Source: Ignavibacteria bacterium UBA2360
Lineage (GTDB): Bacteria > Bacteroidota > Ignavibacteria > Tepidaquicellales > OLB5
NCBI GenBank assembly: GCA_002344125.1
Contig: DDTQ01000011.1
Location: forward strand, 765,245 to 829,244
DNA: 64,000 bases
Direction of reading: 5' to 3'
A program made the translations under genes and the position numbers. Below, one piece after another: positions 34,523 through 42,968 of this stretch. Numbering within the stretch: the first letter of the stretch is position 1; the number at the start of each line of letters is the position of its first letter. The notes under the pieces are model-generated. The model was not told the DNA's origin. It ran no database searches and was given only the letters and a program-made list of their open reading frames with translations.

Positions 34523-34962
34523 TTTTCAATACCTTCTATCTTTATCCAGCGTTCATTTTCATTTTCAACTGAGTGAGAAATATGGATCTTGATCGAATCT
34601 GCCGGTAAAAGCCGCTCGGCGTGCCGGGGCCATTCTATCAGAACGATGCCGCGGTTATTCATGTAATCTTCAAAACCCATTGCCAGTATCTCATCTTCTG
34701 ATTTAAGCCTGTAGAGATCAAAGTGGTAAACATTACCGAATTTTTCCGAAGAATATTCATTAACAATAATGAAAGTTGGTGAGTTTACAACGTTGTTTAT
34801 TCCAAGTCCTTCGCAAATTCCTTTAACAAGCCTGGTTTTCCCGGAACCAAGATCACCATACAAAGAAATTACATCCCCGCTCTTAAGCGAAGATGCAATT
34901 TTTATTCCAAGATCAATAGTTTCTCTTTCGTTCTTTGTGGTTACGGCAAAATCGCGTTCCAT
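34519..34962 (-). CDS. tsaE: tRNA threonylcarbamoyladenosine biosynthesis ATPase TsaE
   Basis: TsaE is the P-loop ATPase of the bacterial t6A complex. The 147-residue protein has the Walker A loop in LYGDLGSGKTRLVKGI and the family segments VVNSPTFIIVNEY, VYHFDLYRL and IVLIEWPRHAERL. It begins 10 bases after porX and overlaps tsaB. A short C-terminal stretch (ENENERWIKIEGIEK) ends the domain normally. Confidence 0.94.
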   Translation of the reverse strand: MERDFAVTTKNERETIDLGIKIASSLKSGDVISLYGDLGSGKTRLVKGICEGLGINNVVNSPTFIIVNEYSSEKFGNVYHFDLYRLKSEDEILAMGFEDYMNNRGIVLIEWPRHAERLLPADSIKIHISHSVENENERWIKIEGIEK

Positions 34963-34972
34963 AAAAAATTAT

Positions 34973-36541
34973 TTACGATTTCGGTTCCAGTGTAACTACA
35001 GGCAGTATGAGTTCTTCCATTGAAATTCCGCCGTGCTGGAACGTATTTTTATAATGACTTAAGTAATAATGATAATCGGTTGGATAGACAAAATAGAAGT
35101 CCTCCTTTGTTACTACATAATTCACAATACCACCGCGTTTAGGCAGTTTGTAATCCTGCGGGTTGCGGATAAATATTGCCTGGCGGTCATCTATCTTAAC
35201 ATTTCTGCCGTATTTGTACCGCAGGTTGGTTGAGGTTTCTCTATCACCCAATACCTTTGAACCGCGCATACAACGTATGCTTCCGTGATCGGTAGTAACT
35301 ATGATCTTTATATCTTTCTGCTGTGAAAGTATTTTGAACATGTTGAACAGAGACGAATGCTCAAACCATGATTGCGTTAATGAGCGGTAAGCTGATTCAT
35401 CGGGCGCTATCTCTTTCAGCACCGCGTTATCAGAGCGGTTGTGGGCCAGTATATCAACAAAGTTTACAACAATTGCATTGAGATGAGTATTGGAAAAACT
35501 TGATATTTTATTCTCGATCCCTTTGCCAAAATCAGCGTCAAGTATCTTAACGTACCGGAGTTCATTCCTCAGTTTAATACGTTTTCTATCAAGCAGTTTC
35601 TGCAGGAATTCTTTTTCGTAATTATTTTTACTGTTCTCATCATCTTCTCCCTTGGCAAAAAGCTCCGGGTAATGTTTTTCTATCTCACTCGGATACAGTC
35701 CGCTGAAAATTGAGTTCCTTGCATAAGGCGTTGCTGAGGGAATTATTCCGTAATGAAAATCCTTTGAGATCTTGAAGTAATCATAAAGCATTTTTTCCAT
35801 CAGCATCCATTGGTCAAGTCTTAAACAATCAATAACGAAGAAGAAAACCGACTTATGCGTATCAAGCTCAGGCAGTACATATTTTTCTACTATACCATTT
35901 GAAAATGTGGGGCCTTCCTTTTTACCGTGGATCCACTCAACATAATTTCTTTCAAAAAATCTGCAGAACTCCGCGTTGCATTCTTTGCGTGTGGCCAGGA
36001 CTGTATCTTTTAAACCAAGCTCGGGGTGTTCATCGAGCTCCATTTCCCACTGAGTAAGATCGCTGTTGATCTTTATCCAGTCATTGTAATCAAGCGGCTC
36101 CATCATGGCCATGTTGATCTTATTAAGCTCCTGGATATAATCGCGTGAAACGGTTTCGCCTTTAATGCGCTTGCCTTCAAGAAATTTTTTGCAGACAAGA
36201 AGTATCTGGTTGGGGTTAACGGGCTTTAGCAAGTAATCCGAAATTTTGGCACCAATGGCATCTTCCATGAGGGATTCAGTTTCATTCTTGGTGACCATCA
36301 CAACGGGAACGTTTGGCTGCACCTCCTTAATAGAGGCAAGAGTTTTGAGTCCGCCCATTCCGGCCATCATTTCATCCAGGAAAATGAGGTCAAAATCTTT
36401 TTCTTTCACCAGGTCAACTGCATCTTCGCCGTTGGTGGCTTTTTCCACAAAATAGCCTTTATCTTCCAGAAAGAGGATATTTGAGCGTAAAAGCTCAATT
36501 TCATCATCAACCCAGAGGATCTTGTTCTTCAATTTTTCCAT
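34973..36541 (-). CDS. porX: PorX-type response regulator with PglZ phosphodiesterase domain
   Basis: This 522-residue protein has an N-terminal CheY-like receiver with the acidic pocket Asp12/Asp13, phosphoacceptor Asp56 (LIFLDEMM), Thr84 and Lys106. A helical linker follows, then a large alkaline-phosphatase-superfamily PglZ domain (FFFVIDCLRLDQW around residue 230, PSATPYARNSIFSG, and VTTDHGSIRC around residue 415). This is the domain pair of PorX, which in Porphyromonas and relatives controls T9SS genes and cleaves cyclic oligonucleotides. No cognate sensor kinase is adjacent. It is the first of a nine-gene co-directional run. Confidence 0.92.
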   Translation of the reverse strand: MEKLKNKILWVDDEIELLRSNILFLEDKGYFVEKATNGEDAVDLVKEKDFDLIFLDEMMAGMGGLKTLASIKEVQPNVPVVMVTKNETESLMEDAIGAKISDYLLKPVNPNQILLVCKKFLEGKRIKGETVSRDYIQELNKINMAMMEPLDYNDWIKINSDLTQWEMELDEHPELGLKDTVLATRKECNAEFCRFFERNYVEWIHGKKEGPTFSNGIVEKYVLPELDTHKSVFFFVIDCLRLDQWMLMEKMLYDYFKISKDFHYGIIPSATPYARNSIFSGLYPSEIEKHYPELFAKGEDDENSKNNYEKEFLQKLLDRKRIKLRNELRYVKILDADFGKGIENKISSFSNTHLNAIVVNFVDILAHNRSDNAVLKEIAPDESAYRSLTQSWFEHSSLFNMFKILSQQKDIKIIVTTDHGSIRCMRGSKVLGDRETSTNLRYKYGRNVKIDDRQAIFIRNPQDYKLPKRGGIVNYVVTKEDFYFVYPTDYHYYLSHYKNTFQHGGISMEELILPVVTLEPKS

Positions 36542-36692
36542 TTTTTAGTGTTTTTGTTTGAAAAATACCCGGATTTAGAGGCGGGCGTTAAATAGTAAAT
36601 TGATTTTCTTATAAGATATGGCTATTTTTGAAATTCGTTTAAGTTAAGTAAAAATAAATCAATATTAATAGTATAAAAAGGACAAAAATTAG

Positions 36693-36950
36693 ATGCCATT
36701 AAGACATAAATCAGCTCAAAAAAGAGCGAGGCAGACACCTAAGAGAACTGAATATAATAAACACTTTAAAGCTAAAATTAAATCCGCTTTGAAGAACGTA
36801 ACCGGCGCAAAGCAGAAAGATGAAGCTGAAAAAGAGCTGAAAAAAGCCGTTAAAGTTCTGGATAGAGCCGCAGTAAAAGGCATTATTCACAAAAATAACG
36901 CAGCTAACAAGAAATCAAAACTTACAAAAGCCGTTAACAAACTGAAATAA
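36693..36950 (+). CDS. rpsT: 30S ribosomal protein S20
   Basis: This 85-residue Lys/Arg-rich helical protein matches S20, which binds 16S rRNA early in small-subunit assembly. Typical marks are the opening MPLRHKSAQKRARQ and the closing GIIHKNNAANKKSKLTKAVNKL. It is divergent from porX and ends before a palindrome (36956-36987) and a terminator (37004-37033). Confidence 0.95.
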   Translation: MPLRHKSAQKRARQTPKRTEYNKHFKAKIKSALKNVTGAKQKDEAEKELKKAVKVLDRAAVKGIIHKNNAANKKSKLTKAVNKLK

Positions 36951-36955
36951 TTTAT

Positions 36956-36987
36956 ACTCGTCGGATGACTTGAGTCATCATATGAGT
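36956..36987. repeat. imperfect palindrome, copy 3 of dispersed family
   Basis: Two 15-base arms, ACTCGTCGGATGACT and AGTCATCATATGAGT, flank TG and pair with a few mismatches. The arms are related to those at 370-420 and 1110-1138. It lies in the rpsT 3' region just before the terminator. Confidence 0.55.
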
Positions 36988-37003
36988 GTACAAGGTATAA
37001 CTT

Positions 37004-37033
37004 AAAAAGGAGCTATTTAGCTCCTTTTTGTTT
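37004..37033. terminator. bidirectional intrinsic terminator
   Basis: An 11-bp perfect stem (37004-37014 with 37019-37029) with A and T flanks lies between convergent rpsT and family X copy 2. Confidence 0.9.
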
Positions 37034-37047
37034 TTAGCGAATAATTA

Positions 37048-38481
37048 TTATTTAAACTCATACATTCTGTCTTCAAGCCAGAATTTAATTCCAAATGGAT
37101 TTAACTGGGAATTCAGTATGGTATCTTTTAATTTTTCGAATTCATACTGTTTCTTTTGTACATCGGTTTCTTCTTTTAAGTTTATCAGAGAAATTGTGGA
37201 TCTCAGAAAATCCAGGATCGAGTTCTTAAAAAGTTCAGAAATGATTTCTTCTTTAACAAGCGATTTTCTGAATGAATCCACAAGACTTCTGGTTTCTTCA
37301 AAATACCCCAGCTGAAAGCAGACCTGTACCTGCATTATCTTTACCTGGACCTTCAGAATTGCCAGCGGAAAGTTTACTTTAGATATACAGGTAAGCGCAG
37401 TTTTAAGATCACCAATGGAATGAGCTATATACGCATTTGCAAAGTTCATGCAGTTTTCCAGCTGATCTTCCGGGAGTTTTGATGAGTAATCATTAATAAA
37501 TTTACCGGCAAGTTCAGCGTCACCGGCCCGAGCGAATACCTTGATAAAATTCACAAAATCAGGGTAAAGCAATTCACCTGAGGTTACTCTTTGATTCAGG
37601 TACGAATGTTTGTAAAGTTCATACCCTTCATTTATAAATCTGCGGTCACCTCTCAGATTGTACATATCGGCGCAATATCCAAACATGTGCATGTGCGCGC
37701 GATAAGCGTCTGCGGCATCCATCTTATCAAAGTTGCTGAAGTAATGATTTTTTAGAGTGAAATAATTGTTATCGCCTCCCCTTAATTTGAGCAACAGCAG
37801 GTATTGATATGAAAGTGTCGTTGGATGAGTGCTTACAGGACCCTTTTCAAGATAGCTCAATACTTCATCTATCATTTTGATATCTATCTTAACGTTATTA
37901 TCCTTGCTGATATGAATAAGCAAATTGTAATACTGCAGCAGGTGAAAAATCAAGTACTCATAATAACTTTCAAACTCTTCCAGTATTCCGGTAATGCTGC
38001 TCGGTTTTTCAAATAGATCAACAATTTGGCTCTCGCGGATCAACAGGTAATTATCATATAAAAATTCACTTCCTTTGAATTCATTATTCTTGAACTCTTC
38101 TTTCAGATTGAGCACAATTTTCTTATGCAAACCGAACAATTTTCTAAGCCGAAGCTGTACTATAAGATTGTATTCTGCAATGAATTCAGTTGCCGGGTTC
38201 GGCTGAAGTTTTAGGAATTCCTCGGTTAGGTTATATAGATCTGAAGTAATGTTTCTAAGTTTGAAATAATCGAATTCACCCTTACCAAATACAGCCGAAT
38301 AGATATTTTCATCTGTGAATTTTTTTGATTCAAAAACTGGGTAATATTTCTGAAGCACTTCGGTAAGTTTAATAACGTTCTTGTTCTTGTTATAGAACGG
38401 AGACTTTACAAAATCCCTGAATTTTTTCATTTCCTGTATAGAAAATGTCTCGAGAAGTTTAATTAGCTTGGTATTTTTCAA
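37048..38481 (-). CDS. family X protein, copy 2
   Basis: This 477-residue soluble, helix-rich protein has no export signal. It carries the full family pattern: MKNTKLIKLLETFSIQEMKKF, SPFY at residues 27-30, YYPVF at about 46-50, then KLRNITSDLYNLTEEFL (about residues 74-90). Near the C-terminus come FANAYIAHSIGDLKTALTC, CFQLGYFEETRSLVDSFRKSL and a terminal NPFGIKFWLEDRMYEFK. The mid-region has helical repeats that look TPR-like but too degenerate to count. No function is known to me. It is divergent from the T9SS cargo operon at 38745-41187 across 263 bases. Confidence 0.8.
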   Translation of the reverse strand: MKNTKLIKLLETFSIQEMKKFRDFVKSPFYNKNKNVIKLTEVLQKYYPVFESKKFTDENIYSAVFGKGEFDYFKLRNITSDLYNLTEEFLKLQPNPATEFIAEYNLIVQLRLRKLFGLHKKIVLNLKEEFKNNEFKGSEFLYDNYLLIRESQIVDLFEKPSSITGILEEFESYYEYLIFHLLQYYNLLIHISKDNNVKIDIKMIDEVLSYLEKGPVSTHPTTLSYQYLLLLKLRGGDNNYFTLKNHYFSNFDKMDAADAYRAHMHMFGYCADMYNLRGDRRFINEGYELYKHSYLNQRVTSGELLYPDFVNFIKVFARAGDAELAGKFINDYSSKLPEDQLENCMNFANAYIAHSIGDLKTALTCISKVNFPLAILKVQVKIMQVQVCFQLGYFEETRSLVDSFRKSLVKEEIISELFKNSILDFLRSTISLINLKEETDVQKKQYEFEKLKDTILNSQLNPFGIKFWLEDRMYEFK

Positions 38482-38744
38482 GTATTTATGTCCCCAAATT
38501 GGCTAGATATCCTAATGAACTCTTTAATTTATACCAATTTATATTTGCAGCAAATATACTCAAATAAAATGAGAGAAAACCCCTAAAAATTTTCTAAATA
38601 ATTATGGTAAAAAAGCTTCGAAAAGAACAGAAAACTAATAAATCAGGGTGTATTGATGCTCAGAATATTCTAAAATTTCAGAATTTTTCTTTGTGTTGGT
38701 CAAAATTATGTGATAGATTTGTTCACAAAAACCAGATAGGCTAT

Positions 38745-39926
38745 ATGATAAAATTCAAATCGTACATCGTAATTACTCTCATTGTATTTTTTGCTGCTGT
38801 GCATAATATTAACGCCCAATGGCAGCAGGTGTATAATGCAGGCGCTGTTGCTTTTACGTCTTCGGGAAGCAATATTTTTGCAGGAAATGTAACAGGTGTT
38901 TTGGTTTCAACAAATGGCGGGTCAAACTGGAGCCAGACTGGCTTGAATAATCAGAATATATACTCTTTAGCCGTTTCGGGTAGTAATATACTGGCCGGTG
39001 GGTTAGGTATATTTTTATCAAGTAATATGGGAACAAACTGGACGCAAACTCTTTCAGACCATGCAGTTTATTCACTTGCCTCATCACCTGGATATATTTA
39101 TGCAGGTACAGATTCCGGTGTGTATGTATCCACAAACAACGGAATGAACTGGACGCAGTCTTCGTTGAACAACAGGATAATCTACGCGTTGGCAGTAACC
39201 GGAAGCAATGTTTATGCCGGCGCAGATAATGGTTATGGAGTTTATATCTCAACAAACAATGGTTCAAATTGGTCACAAACTTCGCTCAACAATTATGGCG
39301 TGTTATCACTTTACCTGAATGGAAACTCCATATATGCGGGCCTCTTAGGTTATGGCGTGCAGATTTCAACAAACTACGGCGCAAACTGGTCTAATTCATC
39401 ATTATCACACGTTGTTTACTCTGTAGTTTATACAAACAACACAATTATTGCAGCAACTCATCATGGCGGGGTGTTTGTTTCTACCAACGAGGGATCCTCG
39501 TGGACAGCAAAAAATGAAGGAATGGCAATCCTAAATGTAAGAGCTCTGTTTCTATATAACGGACAAATGTTGGCCGGAAATAATCATCAGGGAAATGCGG
39601 GAATGTACAGAAGGCCTGTTGGTGAATTAGCAGCTCTTCAGCAGATTTCCTCATCTATACCTAAAGAACATACACTCAAACAAAATTATCCTAATCCGTT
39701 TAATCCTGTTACCAATATTGAATTCTCCATACCGAAATCTTCATTTGTGAAACTGGCGGTATTTGATATTACGGGCAGGGAACTGGAAACACTCGTAAGC
39801 CAAAACATGACACCGGGAACATATAAGGCAGATTGGGATGCATCGAAATATTCGAGTGGGATATATTTTTATACAATAACAACCGGTGGATTTACACAAA
39901 CTAAAAAAATGATTTTAACAAAATAA
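38745..39926 (+). CDS. T9SS-secreted Ycf48/BNR-repeat protein (cargo of pair 2)
   Basis: The mature protein is a series of about seven 40-residue beta-propeller-type repeats with the signature VSTNGGSNW / VSTNNGMNW / STNNGSNW, ending in a T9SS sorting domain (QNYPNPFNPVTNIEFSIP ... SGIYFYTITTGGFTQTKKMILTK). I place the start at 38745 because residues from there form a clean signal peptide (MIKFKSYIVITLIVFFAAVHNINAQ). The 47 codons open upstream are Lys/Asn-rich and not signal-like. The next gene begins 16 bases after its stop, so the two cargos are co-transcribed. Confidence 0.88.
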   Translation: MIKFKSYIVITLIVFFAAVHNINAQWQQVYNAGAVAFTSSGSNIFAGNVTGVLVSTNGGSNWSQTGLNNQNIYSLAVSGSNILAGGLGIFLSSNMGTNWTQTLSDHAVYSLASSPGYIYAGTDSGVYVSTNNGMNWTQSSLNNRIIYALAVTGSNVYAGADNGYGVYISTNNGSNWSQTSLNNYGVLSLYLNGNSIYAGLLGYGVQISTNYGANWSNSSLSHVVYSVVYTNNTIIAATHHGGVFVSTNEGSSWTAKNEGMAILNVRALFLYNGQMLAGNNHQGNAGMYRRPVGELAALQQISSSIPKEHTLKQNYPNPFNPVTNIEFSIPKSSFVKLAVFDITGRELETLVSQNMTPGTYKADWDASKYSSGIYFYTITTGGFTQTKKMILTK

Positions 39927-39942
39927 TAAACATGATATCAAT

Positions 39943-41187
39943 ATGAAAACTTTAATATTTGTATTTCTTTTAATTCTTACTGCTAGCATTTCATCACAAT
40001 GGACAGTGCAAACCACAATAACCGGCACATTATATTCTATTTCCGCGGTTAACAATGATGTAGCATGGGCTTGCGGACCCACAGCAAATATTGTCCGGAC
40101 AACGAACGGAGGCCAAAACTGGAGCGCCATAAACACTGTTCCGGTGAACGTGCCTTTATATAATATTTTTGCCATAGACGCGAACTCAGCTTTAGTTACG
40201 GGTACAGGTGATTTTTCATATGTATGGAAAACAACGAACGGAGGAGTAAACTGGGTACAGGTACTTTCGCAGGAGTTTGGTTTTTTAAATGGGATACATA
40301 TTAATACAAACGGTACCGGATTTCTAACCGGAGACCCGGTTGGGGGAAGATGGTCGTTATGGAAAACTTCGAACTATGGAAGCAGCTGGGATTCAACGGG
40401 AATGCGTCTTCCTGCTATTAATTTTGAGTTCGGTTTTCAAAATGCTCTTCATGTAAACGGAAGTAACTATTATTTTGGCTCTAATGATAGCAGGATATAT
40501 GTTTCCACTAATTCCGGTACTTCATGGACAGCAAGAACTACAACCATTAAAAACCCGTTTGCAATATGGTTCAATGGTACTGTTGGAATTGCGGGCGGTA
40601 CTTCTGTTACTACTCCCGGCGTAAACCGCAGCACTAACAGCGGCACATCCTGGGTTTCTGTCACAGTACCAACAACAAATCCCGCGGGGGGATTGGTGGG
40701 GGATGGTACATGGTTTTGGATTGCAAGGGGCTCCACAATATACAGATCCACAGATAATGGTGTAACATGGGCAGCAAATTCTTCTGATAACGTGTTAGGC
40801 TGGGTAAACCATATGTGTAAATCAAGAACAGGAAACATGCTTTGGGCAGTAACTTCTTCCGGAGAGATCTGTTCCTCCGAAGGGGTATTGACAGGTTTAT
40901 CAAGCACATCTGGCTTATTACCGGAGAACTATTCGCTTTCGCAGAACTATCCTAATCCGTTCAACCCGGTTACTAATATAGAATTTTCAGTACCAAAATC
41001 TTTATTTGTAAAGCTGACGGTATCTGATGTAACGGGCAGAGAAATAGTAACACTTGTCAATCAAAACATGACAGCCGGAACCTATAAGACTGATTGGGAT
41101 GCATCAAAATATTCAAGCGGAATATATTTCTATACTATTACATCTGGAAGTTACAGAGAAACAAAAAAAATGATGCTGGTAAAATAA
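39943..41187 (+). CDS. T9SS-secreted Ycf48-like repeat protein
   Basis: This 414-residue protein has a signal peptide (MKTLIFVFLLILTASISSQ) and about six Ycf48-type repeats with RTTNGGQNW, KTTNGGVNW, KTSNYGSSW, STNSGTSW and STDNGVTW. It ends in a T9SS sorting domain very similar to that of the preceding gene (QNYPNPFNPVTNIEFSVP ... SGIYFYTITSGSYRETKKMMLVK). It is probably a surface or released beta-propeller. No catalytic motif is seen. It is convergent with family X copy 3. Confidence 0.9.
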   Translation: MKTLIFVFLLILTASISSQWTVQTTITGTLYSISAVNNDVAWACGPTANIVRTTNGGQNWSAINTVPVNVPLYNIFAIDANSALVTGTGDFSYVWKTTNGGVNWVQVLSQEFGFLNGIHINTNGTGFLTGDPVGGRWSLWKTSNYGSSWDSTGMRLPAINFEFGFQNALHVNGSNYYFGSNDSRIYVSTNSGTSWTARTTTIKNPFAIWFNGTVGIAGGTSVTTPGVNRSTNSGTSWVSVTVPTTNPAGGLVGDGTWFWIARGSTIYRSTDNGVTWAANSSDNVLGWVNHMCKSRTGNMLWAVTSSGEICSSEGVLTGLSSTSGLLPENYSLSQNYPNPFNPVTNIEFSVPKSLFVKLTVSDVTGREIVTLVNQNMTAGTYKTDWDASKYSSGIYFYTITSGSYRETKKMMLVK

Positions 41188-41232
41188 TATCTCAATGAAA
41201 AGTACAGCAGTAGAGTCTTGATGCCTCCTTTG

Positions 41233-42669
41233 TTATTTTAACTCTCCTGCCTTTTCGATCAGCCAGTTCTTTGCTCCTAAAGGGTTTGTGCTCATTTGAG
41301 AGATCTGCCTTTTCAGCATAACAAGGTCTTCTTTGTTTGTTTTGTTTATTCCTTCAAACTTCAGCCGTGCGAGTTCAGCTAAATTTCTGAGGAATTCATA
41401 ATGAGAATTTTTTTGATCTTCAGCCATCATTTTTTCTGACTTTAGGTAATGCCTGAATGTATCAACTGAAGATAAGGTCTGATCATACAGGTTTTGTTCG
41501 TATAATATTCTGGCAGAATAGCTTTTCACCATAACTTTCATCAGGTACAGCCTGAAATTGGTTTTGGTGAAAAGCTGCAGCGCTTTGCCGAATTCTTTCT
41601 GCCTGAAAGCCAGGAATCCGCGGCAATAGTTGAGTGTGTTCAGCTTTTCTTCCGCGGGTGAAATACCGTTTGCTGCATTCCTTAAGAAATCTTCAGCCCA
41701 TACAAATTCATCTACCATACAAGCTGAAGTGTAAACAGATATTACATTCGGAAAGATCAGATAACCGGTATCCATGAATTTGTTCTCGATCATTTCCCTG
41801 AATGCGCTGAACCTTTCCATGTAGTAACTTTCATCACCCTGCTTCAGCCGGTAGGCTGCAAATGAATTCTGTTCCTGAAGAATATAATAAAACTCTTCCA
41901 CAGGAATTTTTCTCCGGTATTCTTCTTTAATTTCCAGCAGTTTTTTATAGTCACTTTCTTTTTTTGAGAGCTCGAGGGCAATTATTTGTTTATATACCTT
42001 GCAGGAAGGGTTATCATTAAATTCCATTTCTTTGGCATACTTCCACACATTTTCAAACATTTTCATATCAAAGCTAATATTACCGTGATTTTTGTTATGC
42101 AGCATTTTTGAGTATAACCTAAGAAGACCGGTAAGCGAGTATTTCAGGAAACTGTCAAATTCCGTTTGAATGCTGTTGAATGAATAGGCTGCCCCTGAAA
42201 ATTTGTAATGTGCTATATTAACTCTTTCCAGCTGGTATTGACTTAAATAATTATCTTCATCTTTTATTTCAGCATTCAATAGCTCACTTTTGACTTTTTT
42301 TTCCCTATGCCGGTAGATGTTATCCAGCTTTCTATCATGCAGCGCATTAAGCAAATTTATCTCGCCATCTAAATGCCTGCTTTGAGAAATTGATATTTTC
42401 AGGAATTCTGAAGTCAATGAATAAACATCGGAAATTATATTCTTGATCTTAAAATAGTCAAACTCTTCACCCGGAAATATCTTTTTAAATATCTTTTCTT
42501 CTGTCAATTCCGGGGAATCAAATGCCGGCAAATACTCCAAGACCGCTTCTGCAAGCCTGATATTGTTTTCGTTCTTGTTGAAATATGGCGAGCGTAGAAA
42601 ATCACCCAGCCTGAATATTTCCTGCTTTGAAAACGTTTTTAACAGTTGGATAAGTTTTGTCTTTTGCAT
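41233..42669 (-). CDS. family X protein, copy 3
   Basis: This 478-residue cytosolic helical protein shows the family start MQKTKLIQLLKTFSKQEIFRLGDFL with SPYF at residues 27-30 and LPAFD at 47-51. KIKNIISDVYSLTSEFLKI follows, matching copy 2 almost residue for residue. The C-terminal blocks are FLAFRQKEFGKALQLFTKTNF, LYEQNLYDQTLSSVDTFRHYL and NPLGAKNWLIEKAGELK. Copies 2 and 3 appear the closest pair. It is divergent from the broken T9SS cargo gene at 42969-44204. Function unknown. Confidence 0.8.
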   Translation of the reverse strand: MQKTKLIQLLKTFSKQEIFRLGDFLRSPYFNKNENNIRLAEAVLEYLPAFDSPELTEEKIFKKIFPGEEFDYFKIKNIISDVYSLTSEFLKISISQSRHLDGEINLLNALHDRKLDNIYRHREKKVKSELLNAEIKDEDNYLSQYQLERVNIAHYKFSGAAYSFNSIQTEFDSFLKYSLTGLLRLYSKMLHNKNHGNISFDMKMFENVWKYAKEMEFNDNPSCKVYKQIIALELSKKESDYKKLLEIKEEYRRKIPVEEFYYILQEQNSFAAYRLKQGDESYYMERFSAFREMIENKFMDTGYLIFPNVISVYTSACMVDEFVWAEDFLRNAANGISPAEEKLNTLNYCRGFLAFRQKEFGKALQLFTKTNFRLYLMKVMVKSYSARILYEQNLYDQTLSSVDTFRHYLKSEKMMAEDQKNSHYEFLRNLAELARLKFEGINKTNKEDLVMLKRQISQMSTNPLGAKNWLIEKAGELK

Positions 42670-42968
42670 AAATGCCTCTAAAAATCCGGTTGAAATTAAG
42701 CAAATTTACCTAAAAGTGATACAATTTCAAAATTACGGTTCTAAAATACGCTAATACTTTCTTTGAACAGCATAACCTGATGTTGTAAGTTTGAACTATT
42801 CGGCTATGTTCAAATTCTCAAGCAATAACAAAAACAATTTTATCCGCCAAATTCCACGCTTAATAGATTGAGAAATTCATAGCCGAAATCCTCTTCTGTA
42901 ATAGGCAGGATTTGGCGGTTATATTTTCCAATAATAAACTGTGCAAATAAATAAAGAGGAAAACTTAA
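42670..42968. other. divergent region with two interlocked inverted repeats
   Basis: About 300 bases without a gene. TTCGGCTATG (42799-42808) pairs with 42878-42887, and CCGCCAAAT (42844-42852) pairs with 42910-42918. The order a-b-a'-b' could form a pseudoknot in a leader RNA or be two overlapping operator dyads. Confidence 0.5.

Noticed and set aside
38604..38744. 47-residue N-terminal extension of the cargo gene at 38745
   Set aside because: It would put Lys/Asn-rich sequence ahead of a clean signal peptide, which is implausible for an exported protein.
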